Shown here in pieces: positions 24,886 through 33,082 of a DNA stretch of 64,000 nt (positions are counted from its first letter, which is position 1; each line of letters begins with the position of its first letter). Under the pieces are notes generated by a model. That model saw nothing but the letters and a program-made list of their open reading frames with translations, had not been told where the DNA came from and made no database searches. The stretch covers positions 248,001 through 312,000 of the forward strand of contig NZ_JAVIFW010000005.1 in NCBI RefSeq assembly GCF_031157275.1. Reading direction: 5' to 3'. The stretch is from Streptomyces sp. LHD-70 (GTDB lineage: Bacteria > Actinomycetota > Actinomycetes > Streptomycetales > Streptomycetaceae). The position numbers were made by a program, and so were the translations under genes.

Positions 24886-26087
24886 AGATCGGCATCGTCT
24901 GCCCGTACTCCTGGGACGTGCCGGGTGGCGTCCAGTTCCACATCCGCGATCTCGCCGAGCACCTCATCCGCTGGGGCCACGAGGTCTCCGTCCTGGCACC
25001 CGCCGACGACGACACTCCGCTTCCGCCGTATGTGGTCTCCGCGGGGCGTGCGGTTCCGGTCCCGTACAACGGCTCCGTGGCGCGCCTGAACTTCGGCTTC
25101 CTGTCGGCCGCGCGCGTGCGGCGCTGGCTGCACGACGGCACCTTCGACGTCATCCACATCCACGAACCGGCCTCGCCCTCGCTCGGCCTGCTCACCTGCT
25201 GGGCCGCACAGGGGCCGATCGTCGCGACGTTCCACACCTCCAACCCCCGCTCACGCGCGATGATCGCCGCGTACCCGATCCTTCAGCCCGCCCTGGAGAA
25301 GATCAGCGCGCGGATCGCGGTCAGCGAGTACGCACGCCGGACGCTGGTCGAGCACCTGGGCGGCGACGCGGTCGTGATCCCGAACGGCGTCGACGTCGAC
25401 TTCTTCGCGAAGGCCGAGCCGAAGCCGGAGTGGCAATCGGAAGGGGCGCGCAGCTCGGATACGGGTGGCGGTGGGCGACGGGGGGGCACCATCGGGTTCA
25501 TCGGGCGCATCGACGAGCCGCGCAAGGGCCTGCCGGTGCTCATGAAGGCGCTGCCCCGGATCCTCGAGGAGCGGCCGCAGACCCGTCTGCTCGTCGCAGG
25601 CCGCGGTGACGAGGAGGAGGCCGTCGCGACGCTGCCGCTCGACATGCGCTCGCGCGTGGAGTTCCTCGGCATGGTCAGCGACGAGGACAAGGCCCGCCTG
25701 CTGCGCAGCGTCGACGTGTACGTGGCGCCCAACACCGGCGGCGAGAGCTTCGGCATCATCCTCGTCGAGGCGCTCTCCGCGGGCGCGCCCGTGCTCGCCT
25801 CCGACCTCGACGCGTTCACCCAGGTCCTCGACCACGGCTCGGCAGGCGACCTGTTCGCCAACGAGGACGCCGACGCGCTCGCGGACGCCGCCCTGCGCCT
25901 CCTCGGCGACCCCGCGCGCCGCGAGGGACTGCGCGAGCGCGGCAGCGCCCACGTCCGCCGCTTCGACTGGTCGACGGTCGGGGCCGACATCCTCGCGGTG
26001 TACGAGACGGTGACGGACGGCGCGGCATCGGTCGCCGCCGACGAACGCACCGGACTGCGGGCGCGGTTCGGGCTCGCCCGGGACTGA
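24882..26087 (+). CDS. pimA: Phosphatidylinositol alpha-mannosyltransferase PimA
   Basis: The 401-residue GT4 glycosyltransferase adds the first mannose from GDP-mannose to phosphatidylinositol. N-terminal GIVCPYSWDVPGGVQFHI, the VIPNGVDVDFF hinge, GFIGRIDEPRKGL and the C-terminal ESFGIILVEALSAGAPVLASD (E-x7-E motif) all match PimA. A Gly/Arg-rich insertion of about 20 residues lies between the two Rossmann domains (around residues 185-207); it looks like a flexible linker. The start is GTG 24882, overlapping the acyltransferase stop. It is the last gene of the PIM operon. Confidence 0.95.
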   Translation: MKIGIVCPYSWDVPGGVQFHIRDLAEHLIRWGHEVSVLAPADDDTPLPPYVVSAGRAVPVPYNGSVARLNFGFLSAARVRRWLHDGTFDVIHIHEPASPSLGLLTCWAAQGPIVATFHTSNPRSRAMIAAYPILQPALEKISARIAVSEYARRTLVEHLGGDAVVIPNGVDVDFFAKAEPKPEWQSEGARSSDTGGGGRRGGTIGFIGRIDEPRKGLPVLMKALPRILEERPQTRLLVAGRGDEEEAVATLPLDMRSRVEFLGMVSDEDKARLLRSVDVYVAPNTGGESFGIILVEALSAGAPVLASDLDAFTQVLDHGSAGDLFANEDADALADAALRLLGDPARREGLRERGSAHVRRFDWSTVGADILAVYETVTDGAASVAADERTGLRARFGLARD

Positions 26088-26108
26088 TCCCCGGCCGCCG
26101 GACCGGCG

Positions 26109-26131
26109 TTGTCAGTGGTCCGTCCTAGCCT
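26109..26131 (+). promoter_or_regulatory. PafBC/RecA-NDp-type promoter motif before the Cys-rich gene
   Basis: TTGTCAGTG, 8 bases, TAGCCT: a full match to the LexA-independent damage-promoter consensus. The -10 ends 6 bases before ATG 26138, so the mRNA would be leaderless. Confidence 0.8.
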
Positions 26132-26137
26132 TCAGGC

Positions 26138-26686
26138 ATGCAGCTGATCCACGGCGGCCCGACCGCCTCCGACTCCACGGTGCCGCGCACCGGCGGCACC
26201 CCGCTCGTGCCGGAGGGCTTCGTCTGGCCCGTGTGCGGGGAGTGCGCCGGAGCCATGCAGTTCCTGGCCCAACTCCCGTTCCAGGACGGCGTGATAGCGG
26301 CGTTCTTCTGCCAGAACGACCCTGGGATGTGCGACGACTGGGACGCGAGAGGCGGCGCCAACCGCGCCTTCGTCTTCACCGGCGAGCTGGCACCCGCTGC
26401 CGTACCCGCCGAGGGCGAGACGCTGCTCGGCGCCGTCACGGCCCTCCGGCCCGCGAAGACCCCTGCCGAGGACATACCGGCCCTCGGCCGGCTCGGCGGC
26501 GAACCGGAGTGGATCCAGGGCGACGGGACGCCCGACTGCCCCTCCTGCCACGCCCCCATGACGTTCACGGCATCGCTCGAAGAGGGCCACCACCACCGCA
26601 CGGCGGCCAACTTCGGTGGCGGCGGCCGGAGTTATGTCTTCGGCTGCGCGCCGTGCGGAGAGGCGGCCTTCCTCTGGCAGTGCTGA
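26138..26686 (+). CDS. Cys-rich DUF1963-like protein, likely damage-inducible
   Basis: The 182-residue protein begins with GGTPLVPEGFVWPVCGECAG and AMQFLAQLPF, which resembles the GGxPxLP...WP...(L/M)xFLAQ core of DUF1963 (YwqG-like) proteins. It carries four Cys pairs or near-pairs: CGEC, CQNDPGMC, CPSC and CAPC. Two zinc ribbons are therefore likely (CGEC with C...C, and CPSC with CAPC). The biochemical role is unknown. The promoter fits the PafBC damage motif and would give a leaderless mRNA starting at the ATG. It sits after the PIM operon and before a LemA-like gene. Confidence 0.82.
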   Translation: MQLIHGGPTASDSTVPRTGGTPLVPEGFVWPVCGECAGAMQFLAQLPFQDGVIAAFFCQNDPGMCDDWDARGGANRAFVFTGELAPAAVPAEGETLLGAVTALRPAKTPAEDIPALGRLGGEPEWIQGDGTPDCPSCHAPMTFTASLEEGHHHRTAANFGGGGRSYVFGCAPCGEAAFLWQC

Positions 26687-26735
26687 CCGCCGCCGCGCGG
26701 TCGGCCACCGTCGTGCACGGGTAGCCTTTCCGCCC

Positions 26736-27281
26736 GTGACCTCCACTTTGATCTGGATCGCGGTCGCCCTCTTCGCGATCGGCCTCTACCTGAGCTGGAC
26801 GGCGGGCCGTCTCGACCGGCTGCACGCGCGCATCGACGCAGCCCGCGCCGCCCTCGACGCACAGCTGCTGCGCCGGGCATCGGTCGCGCAGGAGCTCGCC
26901 ACCTCGGGCGTACTCGACCCGGCGGCGTCGATCGTGCTCTACGAAGCGGCGCACGCGGCCCGGCAGGCGGAGGAGGAACACCGCGAGGTCGCCGAGAGCG
27001 AACTCAGCCAGGCCCTGCGGGCGATCTTCGCGGAGCGCGGCCAGATGGACGTCGTACGGGAGGCTCCCGGAGGCGAGGACGCCGCGAGCGAACTCGCCCA
27101 GGCCGTCCGCAGGGTGCCGATGGCCCGCCGCTTCCACAACGACGCCGTACGCGCGGCCCGTGCCCTGCGCAGGCACCGCAAGGTGAGGTGGTTCCGGCTT
27201 GCAGGACACGCGCCGTTCCCGATGGCCTTCGAGATGGACGACGAACCGCCGGCGGCCCTCGCGGACCGGCCCACCTCGTAG
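26736..27281 (+). CDS. LemA-like membrane-anchored helical protein
   Basis: The 181-residue protein starts at GTG 26736 with one N-terminal membrane helix ([18 protein letters not shown]) followed by long helices. [21 protein letters not shown] resembles the core of LemA proteins, where the R-R pair follows a helix of similar pattern. The middle part ([21 protein letters not shown]) is coiled-coil-like. LemA proteins expose the helical bundle outside the cell; their function is not known. It lies in the place taken by a Nudix gene in mycobacteria, between pimA and pdxS. Confidence 0.75.
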   Translation: MTSTLIWIAVALFAIGLYLSWTAGRLDRLHARIDAARAALDAQLLRRASVAQELATSGVLDPAASIVLYEAAHAARQAEEEHREVAESELSQALRAIFAERGQMDVVREAPGGEDAASELAQAVRRVPMARRFHNDAVRAARALRRHRKVRWFRLAGHAPFPMAFEMDDEPPAALADRPTS

Positions 27282-27441
27282 GGACCCCACGAAGCGGTAC
27301 GCGGGACGGGCCCCTGGCCTCCGGCTCTGTCGCCTCGTGGGGAAAATGAGCCACCGCCTCACCATTGGCCCTTGTAGTGGCCTGAAGTGGACGGTTGGCT
27401 GCGGAGCAGCAAGATTTCCCTTCCCTCCAGTGAGGTCACCC

Positions 27442-28368
27442 GTGTCCAGCACGCCCACCAACAGCACCCAGCAGGCCACCGACACCCCCGCGACCGGCAC
27501 CGCGCGCGTGAAGCGCGGCATGGCCGAGCAGCTCAAGGGTGGCGTGATCATGGACGTGGTCAACGCCGAGCAGGCGAAGATCGCCGAGGACGCCGGCGCG
27601 GTCGCCGTCATGGCGCTGGAGCGGGTCCCCGCCGACATCCGCAAGGACGGCGGCGTCGCCCGGATGTCCGACCCGAACATGATCGAAGAGATCATCGAGG
27701 CCGTCTCCATCCCGGTCATGGCCAAGTCCCGCATCGGCCACTTCGTCGAGGCCCAGATCCTGCAGTCGCTCGGCGTGGACTACATCGACGAGTCCGAGGT
27801 CCTGACCCCGGCCGACGAGGTCAACCACAGCGACAAGTTCGCCTTCACGACCCCCTTCGTCTGCGGTGCCACCAACCTGGGCGAGGCCCTGCGCCGCATC
27901 GCCGAGGGCGCGGCCATGATCCGCTCGAAGGGTGAGGCCGGCACCGGCAACGTCGTCGAGGCCGTCCGCCACATGCGCCAGATCAAGAACGAGATCGCCC
28001 GCCTGCGCGGCTACGACAACAACGAGCTGTACGCCGCCGCCAAGGAGCTGCGCGCCCCGTACGAGCTGGTCAAGGAGGTCGCCGAGCTCGGCAAGCTGCC
28101 GGTCGTGCTGTTCTCCGCCGGTGGCGTGGCCACCCCGGCCGACGCCGCCCTGATGCGCCAGCTCGGCGCAGAGGGCGTCTTCGTCGGCTCCGGAATCTTC
28201 AAGTCCGGCGACCCGGCCAAGCGCGCCGCCGCCATCGTGAAGGCCACCACCTTCTACGACGACCCGAAGATCATCGCCGACGCGTCCCGCAACCTGGGCG
28301 AGGCCATGGTCGGCATCAACTGCGACACCCTGCCCGAGTCCGAGCGCTACGCCACCCGCGGTTGGTAA
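27442..28368 (+). CDS. pdxS: Pyridoxal 5'-phosphate synthase subunit PdxS
   Basis: The 308-residue TIM-barrel synthase joins ribose 5-phosphate, glyceraldehyde 3-phosphate and ammonia to form PLP. The signatures [49 protein letters not shown] (with catalytic lysine) and [12 protein letters not shown] are intact. The first ~20 residues ([17 protein letters not shown]) are a disordered extension common in actinomycetes. The start is GTG 27442, with GAGG 6 bases upstream. pdxT follows after 5 bases; the two proteins form a 12+12 complex. No MocR/PdxR-type regulator gene is adjacent. Confidence 0.98.
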   Translation: MSSTPTNSTQQATDTPATGTARVKRGMAEQLKGGVIMDVVNAEQAKIAEDAGAVAVMALERVPADIRKDGGVARMSDPNMIEEIIEAVSIPVMAKSRIGHFVEAQILQSLGVDYIDESEVLTPADEVNHSDKFAFTTPFVCGATNLGEALRRIAEGAAMIRSKGEAGTGNVVEAVRHMRQIKNEIARLRGYDNNELYAAAKELRAPYELVKEVAELGKLPVVLFSAGGVATPADAALMRQLGAEGVFVGSGIFKSGDPAKRAAAIVKATTFYDDPKIIADASRNLGEAMVGINCDTLPESERYATRGW

Positions 28369-28373
28369 CACCC

Positions 28374-28973
28374 ATGAACACCCCTGTGATCGGCGTCCTG
28401 GCACTCCAGGGCGACGTACGGGAGCACCTCATCGCCCTGGCCGCGGCGGACGCCGTGGCCAGGCCGGTGCGGCGCCCCGAAGAGCTCGCCGAGGTCGACG
28501 GGCTCGTCATCCCCGGCGGCGAGTCCACCACGATCTCCAAGCTGGCCGACCTCTTCGGCCTCGCGGAGCCGCTGCGCGAGCGGATCAGGAACGGCATGCC
28601 GGTCTACGGCAGCTGCGCCGGACTGATCATGCTCGCCGACAAGATCCTCGACCCGCGCTCCGGCCAGGAGACCTTCGGCGGCATCGACATGATCGTGCGC
28701 CGCAACGCCTTCGGGCGGCAGAACGAGTCGTTCGAGGCGACCGTCGAGGTGGCCGGCGTCGGCGGCGTGGAGGGCGTCTTCATCCGCGCCCCGTGGGTCG
28801 AATCGGTCGGCGCCGCCGCCGAGGTGCTCGCCGAGCACGACGGCCACATCGTCGCCGTGCGCCAGGGCAGCGCACTCGCCACGTCCTTCCACCCGGAGCT
28901 CACCGGTGACCACCGCGTCCACGAGCTGTTCGTGGAGATGGTGCGGGAGAAGCACCCGGCAGGGTCCCGGTAG
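28374..28973 (+). CDS. pdxT: Pyridoxal 5'-phosphate synthase glutaminase PdxT
   Basis: The 199-residue class I glutaminase releases ammonia from glutamine for PdxS. The nucleophile lies in [10 protein letters not shown], the oxyanion region in IPGGESTTI, and the His-Glu of the triad in SFHPELTGD. Length fits the family. ATG 28374 lies 5 bases after the pdxS stop; the short gap implies co-transcription. An inverted repeat at 28975-28997 follows the stop directly. Confidence 0.97.
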   Translation: MNTPVIGVLALQGDVREHLIALAAADAVARPVRRPEELAEVDGLVIPGGESTTISKLADLFGLAEPLRERIRNGMPVYGSCAGLIMLADKILDPRSGQETFGGIDMIVRRNAFGRQNESFEATVEVAGVGGVEGVFIRAPWVESVGAAAEVLAEHDGHIVAVRQGSALATSFHPELTGDHRVHELFVEMVREKHPAGSR

Positions 28974-28974
28974 G

Positions 28975-28997
28975 ATCTCTGTCGTTCGTACAGAGAT
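28975..28997. other. Inverted repeat between pdxT and yebC
   Basis: ATCTCTGT and ACAGAGAT flank CGTTCGT, starting 2 bases after the pdxT stop and ending 25 bases before yebC. It may be a weak terminator, or an operator of yebC; its A/T content is unusually high for this DNA. Confidence 0.5.
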
Positions 28998-29021
28998 TGG
29001 TTACGCGAAGGAGACAGGCAG

Positions 29022-29774
29022 ATGTCCGGCCACTCTAAATGGGCCACGACTAAGCACAAGAAGGCCGTGATCGATGCCAAGCGCGGCAAGCTCTTCGCGA
29101 AGCTGATCAAGAACATCGAGGTCGCTGCGCGCATGGGCGGTGTCGACATCGAGGGCAACCCGACCCTCTTCGACGCCATTCAGAAGGCCAAGAAGCAGTC
29201 GGTCCCGAACAAGAACATCGACTCCGCGGTCAAGCGCGGCGGCGGTCTCGAAGCCGGCGGCGCCGACTACGAGACGATCATGTACGAGGGCTACGGACCC
29301 AACGGCGTGGCCGTCTACATCGAGTGCCTCACCGACAACCGCAACCGCGCGGCGTCCGACGTCCGCGTCGCGATGACCCGCAACGGCGGCTCGATGGGCG
29401 ACCCGGGCTCGGTCGCGTACCTCTTCAACCGCAAGGGCGTCGTGATCGTCAACAAGGGCGAGCTCGACGAGGACGACGTCCTCGGCGCCGTCCTGGAAGC
29501 GGGCGCCGAAGAGGTCAACGACCTCGGCGAGAAGTTCGAGGTCGTCAGCGAGGCCACCGACCTGGTCGCGGTCCGCAGCGCCCTGGTCGACGCGGGCATC
29601 GACTACGACTCGGCCGAGGCCAGCTTCCTGCCCACCATGCAGATCGAGCTGGACGAGGAGGGCGCGCGGAAGATGTTCAAGCTCATCGACGCCCTCGAGG
29701 ACAGCGACGACGTCCAGAACGTCTTCGCCAACTTCGACGTCTCCGACGAGATCATGGAGAAGGTCGACGCCTGA
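29022..29774 (+). CDS. YebC/PmpR-family protein
   Basis: The 250-residue protein has the invariant N terminus [21 protein letters not shown] and the [16 protein letters not shown] core. YebC proteins were described as DNA-binding regulators; recent work on members of this family assigns them a role in translation of difficult proline stretches. The actinobacterial member between pdxT and ruvC is the canonical one. The start is ATG 29022, preceded by GAAGGAGAC. A strong terminator at 29815-29848 separates it from ruvC, so the ruvCAB operon has its own promoter. Confidence 0.95.
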   Translation: MSGHSKWATTKHKKAVIDAKRGKLFAKLIKNIEVAARMGGVDIEGNPTLFDAIQKAKKQSVPNKNIDSAVKRGGGLEAGGADYETIMYEGYGPNGVAVYIECLTDNRNRAASDVRVAMTRNGGSMGDPGSVAYLFNRKGVVIVNKGELDEDDVLGAVLEAGAEEVNDLGEKFEVVSEATDLVAVRSALVDAGIDYDSAEASFLPTMQIELDEEGARKMFKLIDALEDSDDVQNVFANFDVSDEIMEKVDA

Positions 29775-29814
29775 TCGCGCACTACGCGCTGCACGGCGAA
29801 CTCCGCTTCACGGC

Positions 29815-29848
29815 AAGGGCCGACGGGACACACGCCCCGTCGGCCCTT
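29815..29848 (+). terminator. Terminator of yebC
   Basis: A perfect 13-bp stem (29815-29827 against 29836-29848) with an 8-base loop, followed by CCCTTTG. Confidence 0.8.
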
Positions 29849-29861
29849 CCCTTTGCACCCG

Positions 29862-29884
29862 TTGTCAGTGGCAGCCGATAGCCT
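29862..29884 (+). promoter_or_regulatory. PafBC/RecA-NDp-type promoter motif of ruvCAB
   Basis: TTGTCAGTG, 8 bases, TAGCCT: a full match to the LexA-independent damage-promoter consensus, directly after the yebC terminator and 30 bases before GTG 29915. Confidence 0.85.
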
Positions 29885-29914
29885 GCACAAACAGATGAGC
29901 GAAGGAGGGGGCGC

Positions 29915-30457
29915 GTGCGTGTGCTCGGTGTGGACCCAGGTCTGACCCGCTGCGGTGTGGGAGTGGTCGAGGGCGTCGCGGGCCGACCCCTCACGATGCG
30001 CGGCGTCGGAGTCGTCCGCACGCCCGCCGACGCCGAGTTGGGACACCGCCTCGTCGCCATCGAGCAGGGCATCGAGCAGTGGCTCGACGAGCACCGGCCC
30101 GAATGCGTCGCCGTGGAGCGGGTGTTCAGCCAGCACAACGTCCGTACGGTCATGGGCACCGCTCAGGCCAGCGCCGTCGCCATGCTCTGCGCCTCGCGCC
30201 GCGGCATCCCCGTCGCCCTGCACACGCCCAGCGAGGTCAAGGCCGCCGTCACCGGCAGCGGCCGCGCGGACAAGGCCCAGGTCGGCGCCATGGTCACCAG
30301 ACTGCTTCGGCTCGCCGCGCCGCCCAAGCCCGCCGACGCGGCGGACGCCCTGGCCCTCGCCATCTGCCACATCTGGCGCGCCCCCGCGCAGAACCGACTC
30401 CAGCAGGCCGTTCAGCAACAGGCAGCCCTGCAAGCATCGAAAGGCCGTACGCCATGA
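29915..30457 (+). CDS. ruvC: Holliday junction resolvase RuvC
   Basis: The 180-residue nuclease cuts Holliday junctions after RuvAB migration. Catalytic acids lie in [10 protein letters not shown] (Asp7), [11 protein letters not shown] (Glu), and the C-terminal [15 protein letters not shown] (two Asp). The fold is RNase H-like. The start is GTG 29915, with GAAGGAGG upstream. The stop overlaps the ruvA start as ATGA. A perfect DNA-damage promoter motif lies upstream, fitting the repair role. Confidence 0.97.
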   Translation: MRVLGVDPGLTRCGVGVVEGVAGRPLTMRGVGVVRTPADAELGHRLVAIEQGIEQWLDEHRPECVAVERVFSQHNVRTVMGTAQASAVAMLCASRRGIPVALHTPSEVKAAVTGSGRADKAQVGAMVTRLLRLAAPPKPADAADALALAICHIWRAPAQNRLQQAVQQQAALQASKGRTP

Positions 30458-31065
30458 TCGCCTTCGTCAGCGGACCCGTGGCCGCTCTCGCCCCCGACTC
30501 AGCGGTGGTCGAGGTCGGCGGAATCGGCATGGCCGTGCAGTGCACGCCCACCACGCTCTCCGGCCTGCGCGTGGGCCAACAGGCCAAGCTGGCCACGTCG
30601 TTGGTGGTGCGCGAGGACTCCCTCACGCTGTACGGCTTCGCCGAGGACGACGAGCGCCAGACCTTCGAGCTGCTGCAGACCGCGAGCGGTGTCGGCCCGC
30701 GCCTGGCCCAGGCCATGCTCGCCGTGCACAGCCCGGACGGGCTGCGGATGGCGGTCTCCACCGGTGACGAGAAGGCGCTCACCGCTGTCCCCGGCATCGG
30801 CAAGAAGGGCGCCCAGAAGCTCCTCCTCGACCTGAAGGACCGCCTCGGCGAACCCCTCGGCACCGCAGGCCCCGCGATCGGCACGGCCGTCACCGCCGGC
30901 TGGCGCGACCAGCTGCACGCGGCCCTGATCGGCCTCGGGTACGCCACCCGCGAGGCCGACGAGGCGGTCGCCGCCGTCGCCCCGCAGGCCGAGGCCGCCG
31001 AGGGCACCCCGCAGGTGGGCCAGCTCCTGAAGGCCGCCCTCCAGACCCTCAACCGGGCCCGCTGA
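30454..31065 (+). CDS. ruvA: Holliday junction branch migration protein RuvA
   Basis: The 203-residue protein binds four-way junctions as a tetramer and recruits RuvB. An N-terminal OB domain ([12 protein letters not shown] ... [16 protein letters not shown]) is followed by two helix-hairpin-helix motifs ([30 protein letters not shown]) and a C-terminal RuvB-contact domain ([16 protein letters not shown]). The ATG overlaps the ruvC stop. A 98-base gap separates it from ruvB. Confidence 0.97.
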   Translation: MIAFVSGPVAALAPDSAVVEVGGIGMAVQCTPTTLSGLRVGQQAKLATSLVVREDSLTLYGFAEDDERQTFELLQTASGVGPRLAQAMLAVHSPDGLRMAVSTGDEKALTAVPGIGKKGAQKLLLDLKDRLGEPLGTAGPAIGTAVTAGWRDQLHAALIGLGYATREADEAVAAVAPQAEAAEGTPQVGQLLKAALQTLNRAR

Positions 31066-31163
31066 CCGGGCCGGGGTCCACCTGAGCCCGTCATCACCGG
31101 CGACCCCGGCCGCGTACCCGCACACCCCATACGAACGCACCCACAACCCCCGAGGCCTCCACC

Positions 31164-32240
31164 GTGAACTGGGACTCCACACCGACCGACACCGCCGCCG
31201 ACGGCCGCCTCGTCGGGGCCGCCGCGGACGGCGAGGACCAGGCCGTCGAGGCGGCCCTGCGGCCCAAGTCCCTGGCCGAGTTCGTCGGCCAGGAGCGGGT
31301 GCGCGAGCAGCTCGACCTCGTCCTCAAGGCCGCCCGGCAACGTGGCGCAACGGCCGATCACGTCCTGCTCTCGGGCGCCCCCGGCCTCGGCAAGACCACG
31401 CTCTCCATGATCATCGCGTCCGAGATGGAAGCCCCGATCCGCATCACCAGCGGCCCGGCGATCCAGCACGCGGGCGACCTGGCCGCGATCCTCTCCTCGC
31501 TGCAGGAGGGCGAGGTCCTCTTCCTCGACGAGATCCACCGCATGTCCCGCCCCGCCGAAGAGATGCTCTACATGGCGATGGAGGACTTCCGGGTGGACGT
31601 CATCGTCGGCAAGGGCCCCGGCGCCACCGCCATCCCCCTCGAACTGCCGCCCTTCACCCTCGTCGGTGCCACCACGCGCGCCGGGCTCCTGCCACCACCC
31701 CTGCGCGACCGTTTCGGCTTCACGGCGCACATGGAGTTCTACGGCCCCGCCGAGCTGGAGCGCGTCATCAGCCGCTCCGCCGAGCTGCTCGACGTGACGA
31801 TCGAGGCCGACGGCGCCGGCGAGATCGCGGGCCGCTGCCGTGGCACGCCCCGTATCGCCAACCGCCTGCTGCGCCGCGTGCGGGACTACGCCCAGGTCAA
31901 GGCGGACGGCATCGTCACCCGAGAGATCGCGGCCGCCGCCCTGAAGGTGTACGAAGTGGACGGCCGCGGACTCGACCGCTTGGACCGCGCGGTCCTCGAA
32001 GCCCTGCTCAAGCTCTTCGGCGGCGGCCCCGTCGGCCTGTCCACCCTCTCTGTCGCGGTGGGGGAGGAGCGTGAGACCGTGGAAGAGGTCGCCGAGCCCT
32101 TCCTCGTAAGAGAGGGACTCCTCGCCCGTACGCCCAGGGGGCGCGTCGCCACCCCCGCGGCCTGGGCGCACCTCGGGCTCACGCCCCCACAGGGCGGAGG
32201 AACGGGAGGAACGGGGCAAGGGGACCTGTTCCGCACCTGA
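31164..32240 (+). CDS. ruvB: Holliday junction branch migration helicase RuvB
   Basis: The 358-residue AAA+ motor drives branch migration. Walker A is GAPGLGKTT, Walker B is LFLDEIHR, sensor 1 lies in LVGATTRAG, and the sensor 2 arginine in [15 protein letters not shown]; a C-terminal winged helix follows ([16 protein letters not shown]). The N-terminal ~25 residues are an actinobacterial extension. The start is GTG 31164. It completes the ruvCAB set. Confidence 0.97.
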   Translation: MNWDSTPTDTAADGRLVGAAADGEDQAVEAALRPKSLAEFVGQERVREQLDLVLKAARQRGATADHVLLSGAPGLGKTTLSMIIASEMEAPIRITSGPAIQHAGDLAAILSSLQEGEVLFLDEIHRMSRPAEEMLYMAMEDFRVDVIVGKGPGATAIPLELPPFTLVGATTRAGLLPPPLRDRFGFTAHMEFYGPAELERVISRSAELLDVTIEADGAGEIAGRCRGTPRIANRLLRRVRDYAQVKADGIVTREIAAAALKVYEVDGRGLDRLDRAVLEALLKLFGGGPVGLSTLSVAVGEERETVEEVAEPFLVREGLLARTPRGRVATPAAWAHLGLTPPQGGGTGGTGQGDLFRT

Positions 32241-32404
32241 CGGCGCGGATGGTCGCGGGGCCAGGAACCCCAGTGCCATGCTGAGCGTTGTTCCTTAGGC
32301 GCGGGCTCGCTTAGACTCCGCCGATGCCGCCCTCCCGGGCGGCGTGCCCACCCCCAATACACAGGCCGCTCTACGCGCGGTCGCGCGAAGGAAAATTACG
32401 TCCC

Positions 32405-32938
32405 GTGGATATCGTGACCTTCCTCCCGTTCATCGTGCTCATCGGGGCCATGTTCCTGATGACGCGCTCCGCCAAGAAGAAGCAGCAGGCGGCGGCGAAG
32501 ATGCGCACTGAGATGCAGCCCGGCACCGGCGTCCGCACGATCGGTGGCATGTACGCCGTCGTCAAGGAGGTCACCGACGACACGGCCACCCTCGAGGTGG
32601 CGCCCGGAGTCCACGCGATCTACGCCAAGAACGCGATCGGCGCGGTCCTCGACGACGAGGAGTACAACCGCATCGTCCACGGCGCCGAGCAGGACCTGAA
32701 GTCGGACACCCCCGTCGTGCCGGACGACGCCTCCTCCCTGACCCAGGACGGCGAGCCCGCCGCCTCCGACGACGCCCCCGTGGATCTCGGCAAGAAGGAC
32801 GCCGACGCCGAGAAGGGCGCCGGTGCCGAGAAGGACGCCGACGCCGAGAAGGCCGTCGAGGCCGACGCGGACGAGGACGCGCCGAAGAAGGCCGAGGACG
32901 CGCCGAAGAAGACCGACGGCGAGGCCGACGCGAAGTAG
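32405..32938 (+). CDS. yajC: Preprotein translocase accessory protein YajC
   Basis: The 177-residue protein has one N-terminal membrane helix (VTFLPFIVLIGAMFLMT) and the small YajC domain (QPGTGVRTIGGMYAVVKEV, ATLEVAPGVHAIYAKNAIG). The C-terminal ~85 residues are acidic low-complexity repeats of Asp/Ala/Glu/Lys (KDADAEK), much longer than in E. coli YajC (~110 aa). YajC joins SecDF in the membrane. GTG 32405 is preceded by GAAGGAA. secD follows after a 144-base gap; the group is one functional unit. Confidence 0.93.
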   Translation: MDIVTFLPFIVLIGAMFLMTRSAKKKQQAAAKMRTEMQPGTGVRTIGGMYAVVKEVTDDTATLEVAPGVHAIYAKNAIGAVLDDEEYNRIVHGAEQDLKSDTPVVPDDASSLTQDGEPAASDDAPVDLGKKDADAEKGAGAEKDADAEKAVEADADEDAPKKAEDAPKKTDGEADAK

Positions 32939-33082
32939 CCACGACCGAGGACCGCGGAGCGCCCCGAGCGCCCCGCGGTCCTTCGGGCGTGCTGGCTTCG
33001 TCCGGTTTCACCCCCCACCACTTCATGGCCGCCCACGGCGCGTGTTCGGGTTCCGGGCGGTTGGACAGGGAGAAACGACAAG

